Below the pieces are notes generated by a model. It was not told the origin of the DNA. It made no database searches and saw only the letters and a list, made by a program, of their open reading frames with translations. A program made the position numbers and the translations under genes. From DAOVXM01 sp963746255 (GTDB lineage: Bacteria > Chloroflexota > Anaerolineae > Anaerolineales > UBA4823): a stretch of DNA of 64,000 nucleotides. Positions 36,650-45,288 of the stretch are shown here, one piece after another. The stretch is taken from contig CAVVAJ010000001.1 in the NCBI GenBank assembly GCA_963746255.1, forward strand, positions 930,001 through 994,000, in the 5' to 3' direction. How positions within the stretch are numbered: the first letter of the stretch is position 1; every line of letters begins with the position of its first letter.

Positions 36650-38086
36650 ATGCGAAATAATAAATACATCTGGGCAATCGGTCTGGTCGTCACCTTGGCG
36701 ATCATCATCATTCCCATGGCGATCTTTCTTCCCAAAGCATCTGGGAAAGCGGATGACCCATGGGCAAACGTTCCGCAACGTAAATCTCATGTCGACCATA
36801 CTAGTTTAATAGAAGGCTCGTTTGATAATCCAAGCGAGGTTACACTGCGCTGCTTGGAATGCCACTCCGAAGCTGGGACGCAAATGCTTGAATCAGTTCA
36901 CTGGACATGGGAATCGCGAGAATACACCATCGAAGGTCGCCCGGAACCCGTCACCATTGGCAAGAAGAATTCGCTGAATAATTTCTGCATTGGTATCCAA
37001 TCCAACTGGCCTGGCTGTACTTCCTGCCACGCCGGCTATGGTTGGGAAGATGAAAATTTCGACTTCTCTAAAACAGAGTATATTGACTGCCTAGTCTGCC
37101 ACGAACAGTCTGGCACCTATGTAAAGTCAACTTCCGGCCTCCCTGCGGAGGGGGTCGATTTGGTCAGCGTTGCTCAGAGCGTTGGCTATCCGGACCGCGA
37201 CAACTGCGGCAGCTGTCACTTCGATGGCGGAGGGGGGAATGCCGTTAAGCATGGCGACCTTGATGAACACCTCTATAACCCTTCGGACGAGATCGATGTC
37301 CATATGGGTAAGCTGGATTTTGTCTGCACCGATTGTCACCAAACTGAGGAGCATAATATCCGCGGGCGCTCCATATCGGTCAGCCTAGATACAGAAAACC
37401 AAGCCTACTGCACAGATTGTCACTCAGAGAACTTGCACACCGACGAGCGCATCAACTCGCATGTTCCAACGGTCGCATGCCAGACCTGCCATATCCCGGT
37501 CGGGGCGGTTAGAGACCCAACCAAAATGTATTGGGATTGGTCAACCGCCGGACAGGATCTGCCCGAAGACCCCCATATTTATCTAAAAATCAAGGGCTCA
37601 TTCGTATACGAAGGTGATTTCATACCTGAATACCGCTGGTATGCAGGCATCAAGGACCGCTACCTATTCGGCGATGTAATTGATCCCGACCAACGGACGG
37701 TCATGAACCCTCCCGATGGGGACATAAACGATCCCGATGCTAAGATCTGGCCTTTCAAAGTTCACGTCGCCAAGCAGCCATACGACACTATCAACAAATA
37801 CTTACTGCAGCCAAAAACCGTCGGTGAGGGTGGATTCTGGACGGAATTCGATTGGGATCAAGCTCTGCGTTTAGGCTCAGAAGTTGTTGGGCTAGAGTAC
37901 AGCGGCGAATATGACTTTGCCGAGACTGAAATGTATTGGCCAATCACCCACATGGTCGCCCCAATTGAAGAAGTACTGCAGTGCAATGACTGTCATGGTG
38001 ACGATGGGCGGCTAGATTGGGAAGCTTTGGGTTACATGGGCGATCCTATCAACTGGGGCGGACGCCTTACGGCTGAAGCACAGTAA
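36650..38086 (+). CDS. Octahaem tetrathionate-reductase-like cytochrome c (OTR family)
   Basis: The 478-aa protein has an N-terminal anchor (about 8-28) and eight CxxCH motifs (CLECH, CTSCH, CLVCH, CGSCH, CTDCH, CTDCH, CQTCH, CNDCH). The FCIGIQSNWPGCTSCH segment and the late WPITHMVAPIEEVLQC match OTR, the Shewanella octahaem enzyme that reduces tetrathionate, hydroxylamine and nitrite in vitro. Following genes encode a multihaem/cytochrome b partner and YeeE/YedE transporters, which favours a sulfur substrate. AAAAGGATAGT precedes the ATG. Direction of catalysis in vivo is not known. Confidence 0.9.
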   Translation: MRNNKYIWAIGLVVTLAIIIIPMAIFLPKASGKADDPWANVPQRKSHVDHTSLIEGSFDNPSEVTLRCLECHSEAGTQMLESVHWTWESREYTIEGRPEPVTIGKKNSLNNFCIGIQSNWPGCTSCHAGYGWEDENFDFSKTEYIDCLVCHEQSGTYVKSTSGLPAEGVDLVSVAQSVGYPDRDNCGSCHFDGGGGNAVKHGDLDEHLYNPSDEIDVHMGKLDFVCTDCHQTEEHNIRGRSISVSLDTENQAYCTDCHSENLHTDERINSHVPTVACQTCHIPVGAVRDPTKMYWDWSTAGQDLPEDPHIYLKIKGSFVYEGDFIPEYRWYAGIKDRYLFGDVIDPDQRTVMNPPDGDINDPDAKIWPFKVHVAKQPYDTINKYLLQPKTVGEGGFWTEFDWDQALRLGSEVVGLEYSGEYDFAETEMYWPITHMVAPIEEVLQCNDCHGDDGRLDWEALGYMGDPINWGGRLTAEAQ

Positions 38087-38104
38087 ATAAAGCGAGCATG
38101 CATT

Positions 38105-40036
38105 ATGATACAACTTTTCAGCACACATAAACGACTATTCCTGCTGCTGACTGTGATAATCGCTCTGCTCATAGCCAGCTTCGGATCAGCACTTGTTTGG
38201 GATTACGCCAGTGCCAAGCCCCCATTAAAACCTTTCCTTCAGCCATCGAATCTGCACCCCTCTTTCCCATTGCTGGATGGCGAAGGTGAAAATGTACTCG
38301 AGACAGGCAACCCAATATCCACACTAAAAACCTGCGGCAGCTGCCATGACACGGATTTCATCAGCAATCATTCCTTCCACACCAATGTAGGGTTAGACGA
38401 TTACTCCCCGCCTGGTTCTCTACCTAACAGCCGACCTTGGGATACCAGCCCCGGTTTTTTTGGCAAATGGGACCCGCTTTCATACCGTTATCTATCGCCG
38501 CAGGGTGATGAAATCGTGGACCTAACGACTGCTGATTGGCTCCAGGTGTTGGGTGTCCGCCATGTTGGCGGGGGACCAGCTACAACAGGGCGGGATGGGC
38601 AGCCGCTGGAGGCAATAGAACCGCATGCAACCAATGTGGAAGCAAGCCTTGTTGACCCTGAAAGCGGCGAACTGCTGCCCTGGGATTGGGCTGAATCAGG
38701 GATAGTGGAGATGAACTGCTACCTCTGCCATATCCCAGCTCCAAACGCAGACGCGCGTAGCGAGGCACTACGCGGCGGCGATTTTGGCTGGGCAAACACA
38801 GCCACATTGCTCGGAACCGGCATCCTGGAGCAGACTGGGGAAGGTTTCAGCTACAATTCCCAAGCCTTCGCGAGCAACGGTGAACTACTCGATGAATTCG
38901 TTAATATCCAAGACCCGACAAATGAAAACTGCGGACAGTGTCATGGCTTAGTCCATGATGATTTGGATGAACCACTCGTTGCAGGCGGCTGTGTCCCTGA
39001 ACGATTACGCACAGTTACCACCGGGCAGATCATCTCCGGGCAGAAGTTGAGCGACTCCGGTATGAACATACCCGATAAACATGAGCTGGATCGCTCTTGG
39101 GATATCCACGCTGAACGTCTGGTTGAATGTACCGATTGTCATTTTGCACTCAACAATCCCGTGTACTACCAGGAAAACGCGGAGAGTCGCCCAGAGCACC
39201 TATTATTCGACCCGCGCCGGCTTGAAATCAACGAATATTTGGAACAACCACTCCACCAGTTTGCACGAGGCCAATCGGCCCAATCAACGATTGATCGTGC
39301 ACTGAAGGACACTATGCGGCGCTGCGAATCATGCCACAGCACGGCAGTCACCCACGATTGGCTGCCCTATAAAGAGCGCCATATGGAAGCAATCAGCTGT
39401 AAATCATGCCATATCCCGCAACTGTACTCAAATGCCCTGGCACAGCTAGACTACACAGTGCTGGATATCGATTCGGCACCTGCAAAAGTCTGCCGCGGTA
39501 TCGAAGGTGACCCGATGTCACTGAATTCGATCATCACGGGTTATGAACCAGTTCTCTTGCCGCGCGCGGATATTGATAGAAATGTAAAACTAGCACCGTA
39601 CAATTTGGTCAGCTCCTGGTATTGGATATACGGTGATCCAGCGCGTCCAGTCCGTCTGCAGGACCTGCAGACAGCCTATTTCGATGGCGATGTGTACGAT
39701 GCTGAAGTAGTGGCAACATTCGATACAAATGGCGACGGAGAAATCGACCAGGATGAGTTGGTTATCGACAGCGTAGAGAAAGAAAAGCTCATTAGCGCTC
39801 GATTGTCGACGTTGGGTTTGGATAATCCACGAATTAATGCCGAAATCCAGCCCTACAGCATCAACCACAATGTCACCCACGGCGAGTGGGTCACCAAGGA
39901 CTGCGAGACCTGTCACAGCGATAGATTCGCGGATCTACCAACCCATGAAACTGGCTTCATACTTGCCGGGAGAGGTGCTGCCCGAGTTCGTTCCGGGCAG
40001 CAATATCGTCCAATCCGGCGATTTGGTGCTGGATGA
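38105..40036 (+). CDS. Multihaem cytochrome c part of an OTR-partner c/b fusion (frameshifted 3' end)
   Basis: The protein has an N-terminal membrane helix (about 10-32) and seven CxxCH motifs (CGSCH, CYLCH, CGQCH, CTDCH, CESCH, CKSCH, CETCH). Near residue 540 lies an EF-hand-like loop, DTNGDGEIDQDE. After CETCHSD the frame turns into nonsense for ~40 residues; removing one base near 39923 would give CETCHSDDSRIYQP and join it to the cytochrome b frame. The joined protein would be about 928 aa. It should take electrons from quinol via cytochrome b and pass them to the OTR-like cytochrome, or the reverse. Confidence 0.85.
   Translation: MIQLFSTHKRLFLLLTVIIALLIASFGSALVWDYASAKPPLKPFLQPSNLHPSFPLLDGEGENVLETGNPISTLKTCGSCHDTDFISNHSFHTNVGLDDYSPPGSLPNSRPWDTSPGFFGKWDPLSYRYLSPQGDEIVDLTTADWLQVLGVRHVGGGPATTGRDGQPLEAIEPHATNVEASLVDPESGELLPWDWAESGIVEMNCYLCHIPAPNADARSEALRGGDFGWANTATLLGTGILEQTGEGFSYNSQAFASNGELLDEFVNIQDPTNENCGQCHGLVHDDLDEPLVAGGCVPERLRTVTTGQIISGQKLSDSGMNIPDKHELDRSWDIHAERLVECTDCHFALNNPVYYQENAESRPEHLLFDPRRLEINEYLEQPLHQFARGQSAQSTIDRALKDTMRRCESCHSTAVTHDWLPYKERHMEAISCKSCHIPQLYSNALAQLDYTVLDIDSAPAKVCRGIEGDPMSLNSIITGYEPVLLPRADIDRNVKLAPYNLVSSWYWIYGDPARPVRLQDLQTAYFDGDVYDAEVVATFDTNGDGEIDQDELVIDSVEKEKLISARLSTLGLDNPRINAEIQPYSINHNVTHGEWVTKDCETCHSDRFADLPTHETGFILAGRGAARVRSGQQYRPIRRFGAG
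39722..39757 (+). other. EF-hand-like calcium loop codons inside the multihaem protein
   Basis: The twelve codons encode D-x-N-x-D-G-x-I-D-x-x-E, the canonical EF-hand/dockerin calcium loop. A calcium loop in a multihaem cytochrome may stabilise the fold or link it to a neighbour. Confidence 0.6.
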
Positions 40037-40892
40037 AGAGAGCGGTGAGCTGTATTATGCGCCGCTTGCTCATGAAGATGGTGTTTACGTTCTGGGCCGC
40101 GACCGTGTTTATTGGATTGACCTGACCGGCAGCTTGATCTTCTTGGGGGTCATCCTCGCGATCACTACTCATGCCGGTCTGCGCCTGCTGGCAGCACTAC
40201 GGCATCCGCAAGGCAGCCTGGAAACCGAAAAAGTGTATATGTATACGGTCTACGAACGTCTATGGCACTGGCTGCAGACATTCGTTATCCTGGGGTTAAT
40301 ATTTACTGGATTAATCATCCACCGCCCGGACACATTCGGCATCTTCAGCTTCCGCTATGTAGTCCAAGTACACAATATCCTGGCCGCCATTCTCGTGATC
40401 AATGCGGCCCTATCGCTTTTCTACCACCTTGCCAGCGGCGAGATCAAGCAGTACATCCCGCGCCCACGCGGCTTCTTTGACCAAGCCTTCGAGCAAGCGA
40501 TCTATTACATCAAGGGTATCTTCAGCAGCGCTGAGCATCCATTCGAGAAAACCCCTGAGAAGAAGCTCAATCCCCTGCAGCAGATTACATACTTCGCGAT
40601 CTTGAATATCCTGCTGCCGCTGGAAATCCTCACCGGCATCTTGATGTGGGGGGCCCAGCGATGGCCGGATTTTTCCGCCCGCATTGGTGGGTTGACCTAC
40701 CTGGGGCCTTTCCATACGCTTATCGCTTGGCTTTTTGCTTCATTCATCGTCGCGCATGTCTACCTGACGACTACTGGACCGACACCTTTTGCATCAATTA
40801 AAGCTATGATGGTTGGTTGGGATGATGTCGAAGTAGCACATCCCCAAGAACCGGAGATTACCGGACCAACCGAGGAGGAATCTGTACAATGA
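39945..40892 (+). CDS. Cytochrome b561-like membrane part of the OTR-partner fusion
   Basis: The frame has its first ATG at 39945 (QPMKLASYLPGEVLPEF) with no good ribosome site, supporting the view that it is the C-terminal part of the upstream protein. A periplasmic stretch (LYYAPL...GVYVLGRDRV) leads to a first helix and then a cytochrome b with histidines in RLWHWLQTF, LIIHRP, VQVHNILAAI, LFYHLASGEI, PFHTLIAWL and VAHVYLTT. It is the quinone-side subunit for the OTR cytochrome. It overlaps the next gene by 4 bp. Confidence 0.85.
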   Translation: MKLASYLPGEVLPEFVPGSNIVQSGDLVLDEESGELYYAPLAHEDGVYVLGRDRVYWIDLTGSLIFLGVILAITTHAGLRLLAALRHPQGSLETEKVYMYTVYERLWHWLQTFVILGLIFTGLIIHRPDTFGIFSFRYVVQVHNILAAILVINAALSLFYHLASGEIKQYIPRPRGFFDQAFEQAIYYIKGIFSSAEHPFEKTPEKKLNPLQQITYFAILNILLPLEILTGILMWGAQRWPDFSARIGGLTYLGPFHTLIAWLFASFIVAHVYLTTTGPTPFASIKAMMVGWDDVEVAHPQEPEITGPTEEESVQ

Positions 40893-41467
40893 CAACTGCC
40901 GTAGAATCAAAACCCGCTCAGAAGAAGCGTTCATGGGCTGCACGGTTAACCAACCGCCCGACACGAGATTATATCAACCCCTACCTGGGTGGTTTCCTGC
41001 TGGGGATCGTGCTTTTCAGCGCATTCTTCATCACTGGCAATGGTTTGGGGGCCTCGGGAGGCCTTAACCGCATCCTGGTCTTTTTCGAAGACCTGGTCGC
41101 CCCCGAGCATATCGACCAAGTGGCCTACCTGATTTCGATGGCGGGTGGTTCACAGAACGCCCTAGATTCGTGGATTGTCGTACTGACAGTTGGCGCAGTG
41201 CTGGGTGGATTTGCTTCCGGCTGGTTCAACGGCCGGTTGAAGCTTGAGACCAACCGTGGCCCGCATATCAGCCGTAAAGCTCGCTGGCTGTTTGCGTTTA
41301 TCGGCGGCGGTTTCATGGGCTATGGCGCGCGGATGGCACGCGGCTGCACATCCGGGCAAGCGCTCTCCGGCGGTGCTGTGCTCTCCGTCGGTAGTTGGGC
41401 TTTCATGTTCGCCGTATTCGCCGGGGCCTATGCGCTGGCTTATTTCGTTCGCCGGTTGTGGCTCTAA
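40889..41467 (+). CDS. YeeE/YedE-family thiosulfate-type transporter, first half
   Basis: The 192-aa protein has about four helices and the conserved Cys motif ARGCTSGQALSGGAVLS. In YeeE the conserved Cys residues pass thiosulfate through the membrane. It starts within the stop of the cytochrome b gene (ATGA-like 4-bp overlap), with GAGGAATC before it, and is 11 bp from the second half. The pair should form one transporter supplying or removing a sulfur oxyanion for the OTR system. Confidence 0.9.
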   Translation: MTTAVESKPAQKKRSWAARLTNRPTRDYINPYLGGFLLGIVLFSAFFITGNGLGASGGLNRILVFFEDLVAPEHIDQVAYLISMAGGSQNALDSWIVVLTVGAVLGGFASGWFNGRLKLETNRGPHISRKARWLFAFIGGGFMGYGARMARGCTSGQALSGGAVLSVGSWAFMFAVFAGAYALAYFVRRLWL

Positions 41468-41478
41468 GGAGAGTAATC

Positions 41479-42708
41479 ATGGCACCATTTCCTCTAAATT
41501 TAGTAGAACTGCTTGGCAAGTACGGCGCATACGTGGTATTTTTGCTGATCGGTTTCGGCTTCGGTTTCGTCCTCGAGAGCTCCGGCTTCGGCAACTCGAA
41601 GAAACTTGCTGCACAATTCTATTTCCGTGATTTGACCGTGCTGAAGGTCATGTTTGGGGCAATCATCACCGCGATGGTAGGAATTTTCCTCGCTTCAGCT
41701 CTCGGCCTGCTCGATTACAACCTGCTCTGGGTGAACCCAACCTATTTGTGGCCCGGAATCATTGGTGGTTTGATCATGGGCATCGGCTTCATCGTCGGTG
41801 GTTTTTGTCCAGGCACATCCCTGGTCGCCGCCGCGACCTGGAAAGTTGACGGCATATTCTTCGCCCTGGGTGTGCTCTTCGGCATTTTCATTTTTGGAGA
41901 AACAGTTGACATCATCGATATTTTCTGGAATTCATCCTACATGGGGCGCTTCACTTTAATGGACCTATTCAAAATCCCAACTGGCTATATCGTTTTGGGG
42001 ATCGTGTTGATGGCCCTCTTCATGTTCTGGGGAGCGGAGAAGCTGGAGAAGTATTTCGGCGGAATGGATCCCAATAAAGCTCCCAAGTTCCGCTACTTCG
42101 GCGCAGCTAGCCTCGTTTTCGCCGCCCTCCTGCTCATCCCGCTCGGTCAGCCCACCAATGCTGACCGGTGGTCAAAGATTGCCGACGAGAGCCAGGCGAA
42201 ACTGGACAACCGTGAAGTGCAAATTTCACCTGCCGAGCTACTAAATACACTTCACGACCACAAACTCAACACTATTATGATCGATGTCCGTGACGAAGCC
42301 AGCTACAACCTTTTCCACCTGGCCGACAGCCAGCATGTAACGCTGGACCAACTCGAGGCGAGTGTCCCCCAGCTTCATCTCGAACCACCTAATACTGTAT
42401 TTGTTGTAATGGGCAACGATGAAAGCGCGGCAACATCGGCTTGGAAATATCTTGTGGCAGAAAGCGTGCCCAATATTTACATTCTTGAGGGAGGCGTAAA
42501 CAACTGGATCGCGACATTCGCCAGTGAAGATAACCGCATCCGGGCACTGGCCTCCAGTCCGGATGACACGCTACGCTACGAATTCGCCGCCGCACTGGGT
42601 TCTGCTTTCGCGGCTTCCGACCCGCACATCAACGAGTATGAACTCGATTTCAAGCCGATAATTAAACTTGAGCTGAAGCGGGGCCCTAGCAGTGGAGGCT
42701 GCGGATAG
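41479..42708 (+). CDS. YeeE/YedE second half fused to a rhodanese-like domain lacking the active Cys
   Basis: The ATG at 41479 follows AAGGAGAG. The N-terminal ~225 residues are the second YeeE/YedE repeat (SSGFGNSKK, GGFCPGTSLVAAATWKVDG). After a last helix, about residues 270-365 form a rhodanese-like domain (MIDVRDEASYNLFHL), but the catalytic loop reads VVMGNDESAA in place of C-x-x-G-x-R-S, so it has no catalytic Cys. The protein ends in SSGGCG, a C-terminal Cys that might carry sulfur. A strong stem-loop follows. Confidence 0.85.
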   Translation: MAPFPLNLVELLGKYGAYVVFLLIGFGFGFVLESSGFGNSKKLAAQFYFRDLTVLKVMFGAIITAMVGIFLASALGLLDYNLLWVNPTYLWPGIIGGLIMGIGFIVGGFCPGTSLVAAATWKVDGIFFALGVLFGIFIFGETVDIIDIFWNSSYMGRFTLMDLFKIPTGYIVLGIVLMALFMFWGAEKLEKYFGGMDPNKAPKFRYFGAASLVFAALLLIPLGQPTNADRWSKIADESQAKLDNREVQISPAELLNTLHDHKLNTIMIDVRDEASYNLFHLADSQHVTLDQLEASVPQLHLEPPNTVFVVMGNDESAATSAWKYLVAESVPNIYILEGGVNNWIATFASEDNRIRALASSPDDTLRYEFAAALGSAFAASDPHINEYELDFKPIIKLELKRGPSSGGCG

Positions 42709-43158
42709 ATTCAACAGATTGATTTGATCTAGTAACGATCGCCAACGAACAAATCGTTGGCGATCGTTAATCTGTGAATTTGAGGTAGTCCAACTCTGAT
42801 AGCTTTACATTGATATTGTCCTTATATTTTTCAATGCAGTACAGCTTTATAACGTTTGATACTACCACGCTGCCAAAGGGGCGTGATTGCCAAAAATCCA
42901 GCCTGATTCGCGTGCTGTTGAACAACTGTTCGTCAAATTACCCACCCCAAAGGAATTTCTAAAAGTTTTCTCATAATAATCCCTCTGTTTAATTAGATTT
43001 CAGCCAGCTGTGATATTATGGGGAGTTGGGAATGTGAAGATATGGGTAGTAGCGGGATTTATTACTGTCCGTTCGCGCAGGCACCATCACAAGTTATGGC
43101 AAAATGTTCCGATAAATAATATGGATCAAAAACTAGTACTCAGGTCTCAAGCTTTCGA
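42709..43158. other. Intergenic region, 450 bp
   Basis: It starts with a perfect 16-bp stem-loop (42733-42769). The remainder, ahead of the tandem-ATPase gene, is AT-rich with no convincing promoter pair and no gene. Confidence 0.5.
42733..42769 (+). terminator. Perfect 16-bp stem-loop after sulfur module 2
   Basis: TAACGATCGCCAACGA pairs exactly with its complement across a 5-base loop, 25 bp after the stop. It lacks a long T-run, so it may end transcription weakly or protect the mRNA 3' end. Confidence 0.6.
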
Positions 43159-45288
43159 ATGACTTCAACTGTATTAGAGAGACATCAGGTTAATTCAGAA
43201 TCTGCAGCAATCCAGTTTACGAAGCAACCCATGCTCCGGCTTCGTGATGTCGTTAAGGTCTATTCCACTGGTTCAGGCGGCTTCACCGCATTGAACGATA
43301 TCAATCTGGATATATTCCAGGGGGAGTTCCTGGGCATCACCGGAAAATCCGGTGCGGGCAAGACAACCCTATTGAATATGATCTCGGGTGTCAGTACGCT
43401 TACCTCTGGGGAAGTGCTCTTCTACAACCACCAAAATGGCAACGGCAAGAATGGGTTTGATAGCCTTGCCGTGGGCACGATGAACGAGAATGAATTAGCG
43501 CTGTGGCGCGGCCGCAACCTGGGGATCGTTTACCAATCCTTTGAGTTGCTGCCTCAGATGGACTTGGTGAACAACATCATGATCCCGCAGGATTTCACCG
43601 GCAGCTTCCGTTCTAAGATCAGCCGCGATAAAGCGTTTGAGCTGCTTGACCTGGTTGAACTGAGCGAACATGCCTATAAAAAACCATCCCAGATCTCAGG
43701 TGGACAGAAGCAGCGCGTCGCCATCGCCCGAGCACTGGTGAACGATCCACCCGTGATACTGGCCGATGAACCGACCGGGAATCTGGACACAGTCACTGCC
43801 GAAACCATCTTCCAAATCTTCGAACGTTTAGTTAGGAATGGAAAAACCATTGTTATGGTCACCCACGATGCTTCTCTAGCGCCACGCTTTTCACGCTGGG
43901 TGCAGATATCGGATGGTGAGATTATTGAGACTTCAACTATCAAGAATGCGGGTGGCATTCAAAGCCTAAATCATCCACCAGATGTGACAAATTCTGCTGC
44001 GATCGGTGGAAATGGAAATTCACCGCTCAAAGCTGACGACAACAGGCAGCTAGCAGATGACCAGCAAGGGGATAGAACTGAAAAGCCTGGCAAATTAACC
44101 AAGGTCAGATCCACAGTAAACATCTCCGAGTCAGCGCCAGACCCGCTGCTTCACGAACAAAGCGGATCACAGCTTGCCCACACCGATGCCGGTCCGGCAA
44201 TAGTCCTGCGGGATGTCATAAAAACATACCGCAACGCTGCCGGCGAGTTCCCCGCCTTGAAGGGGATCAACCTGCAAATGAAATATGGCCAATTCATATC
44301 GATTGTCGGGAAATCAGGCAGCGGGAAATCTACCCTGCTAAACATGCTCACCGGTATCGACCACCCCACATCGGGGGAAGTGATCATTGGGGGGAAGCGG
44401 ATCTATGAAATGACTGAAAGCCAGAGGGCTTTATGGCGTGGGAAAAACGTTGGCATCGTCTTTCAATTTTTCCAACTTTTGCCAACGCTCACTCTGCTTG
44501 AAAACACTATGCTGCCAATGGATTACTGCAATATTTACCCAGTTCAAGAACGGTCGGTAAAAGCCATGGAACTGCTGAAGATGGTGGGGCTGGAAAACCA
44601 TGCCTACAAGCTGCCGGGAGCGGTTTCCAGCGGACAGCAGCAAAGCGCAGCCATAGCGAGGGCCTTAGCAACCGATCCAAAAATTATCGTCGCGGATGAA
44701 CCGACTGGCAACCTAGACTCCCGCTCGGCCGATATCATCTTGGCACTGTTCAAAGAGCTCGCCACGCGCGGCAAAACCATTCTATTAGTCACCCACGACC
44801 CATCTTTCACAAAACGCACACAACAAACAGTTATCCTATCCGATGGCGAGATAATTGATGACACGGTTGCGCGTGCGTTACCACTGCTGGACCATCCGCA
44901 AATGCTCGCTGCCACACACCGGGCCAAATCTCGCAGTTACGCTGCGGGCACAACTATCATCAAGCAAGGTGAGCAAGTAGATAACTTCTTTATGATCCGC
45001 AGCGGTGAGGTGGATATATTGCTCACCAGGGATGGGTGTCCTGAGATGTGCCTCGCCCGGCTTGGTCCAGGCCAGTTTTTTGGAGAAGTAGAGCTTACAA
45101 ATGGGGGTAATTCGATTGCAAGTGCACGGGCAGCGGCAGGTGGCCCGGTTGAGCTGGCATTATTAGATCGGGATGCTTTCAGCGACCTATTGAGCAGCTC
45201 GGCTTCAACTGAGCGTGCCATAACGGATATAGCACAGGATCGTTTACGGGAGAACCGTACCAGTGATAAGGATTGTGCAGGACGATGA
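43159..45288 (+). CDS. Tandem LolD/MacB-type ATPase fused to a cyclic-nucleotide-binding-like domain
   Basis: Two nucleotide-binding domains lie in one 709-aa chain. The first has GKSGAGKTT, ISGGQKQRV and VILADEPTGNLD; the second has GKSGSGKST, a changed signature VSSGQQQSA, and IIVADEPTGNLD. They are joined by a ~75-residue polar linker. The last ~120 residues resemble the Crp/cNMP fold (GTTIIKQGEQVDNFFMI, FFGEVELTN, ASARA). The downstream FtsX-type permease gene starts in its stop codon (ATGA), so the two form an ABC exporter or lipoprotein-type mechanotransducer. The cNMP domain may regulate the ATPase. Confidence 0.88.
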   Translation: MTSTVLERHQVNSESAAIQFTKQPMLRLRDVVKVYSTGSGGFTALNDINLDIFQGEFLGITGKSGAGKTTLLNMISGVSTLTSGEVLFYNHQNGNGKNGFDSLAVGTMNENELALWRGRNLGIVYQSFELLPQMDLVNNIMIPQDFTGSFRSKISRDKAFELLDLVELSEHAYKKPSQISGGQKQRVAIARALVNDPPVILADEPTGNLDTVTAETIFQIFERLVRNGKTIVMVTHDASLAPRFSRWVQISDGEIIETSTIKNAGGIQSLNHPPDVTNSAAIGGNGNSPLKADDNRQLADDQQGDRTEKPGKLTKVRSTVNISESAPDPLLHEQSGSQLAHTDAGPAIVLRDVIKTYRNAAGEFPALKGINLQMKYGQFISIVGKSGSGKSTLLNMLTGIDHPTSGEVIIGGKRIYEMTESQRALWRGKNVGIVFQFFQLLPTLTLLENTMLPMDYCNIYPVQERSVKAMELLKMVGLENHAYKLPGAVSSGQQQSAAIARALATDPKIIVADEPTGNLDSRSADIILALFKELATRGKTILLVTHDPSFTKRTQQTVILSDGEIIDDTVARALPLLDHPQMLAATHRAKSRSYAAGTTIIKQGEQVDNFFMIRSGEVDILLTRDGCPEMCLARLGPGQFFGEVELTNGGNSIASARAAAGGPVELALLDRDAFSDLLSSSASTERAITDIAQDRLRENRTSDKDCAGR

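Noticed and set aside
38105..40036. Programmed +1 frameshift as the default explanation
   Set aside because: No known slippery site or stimulatory structure seen near 39923; kept only as an alternative.
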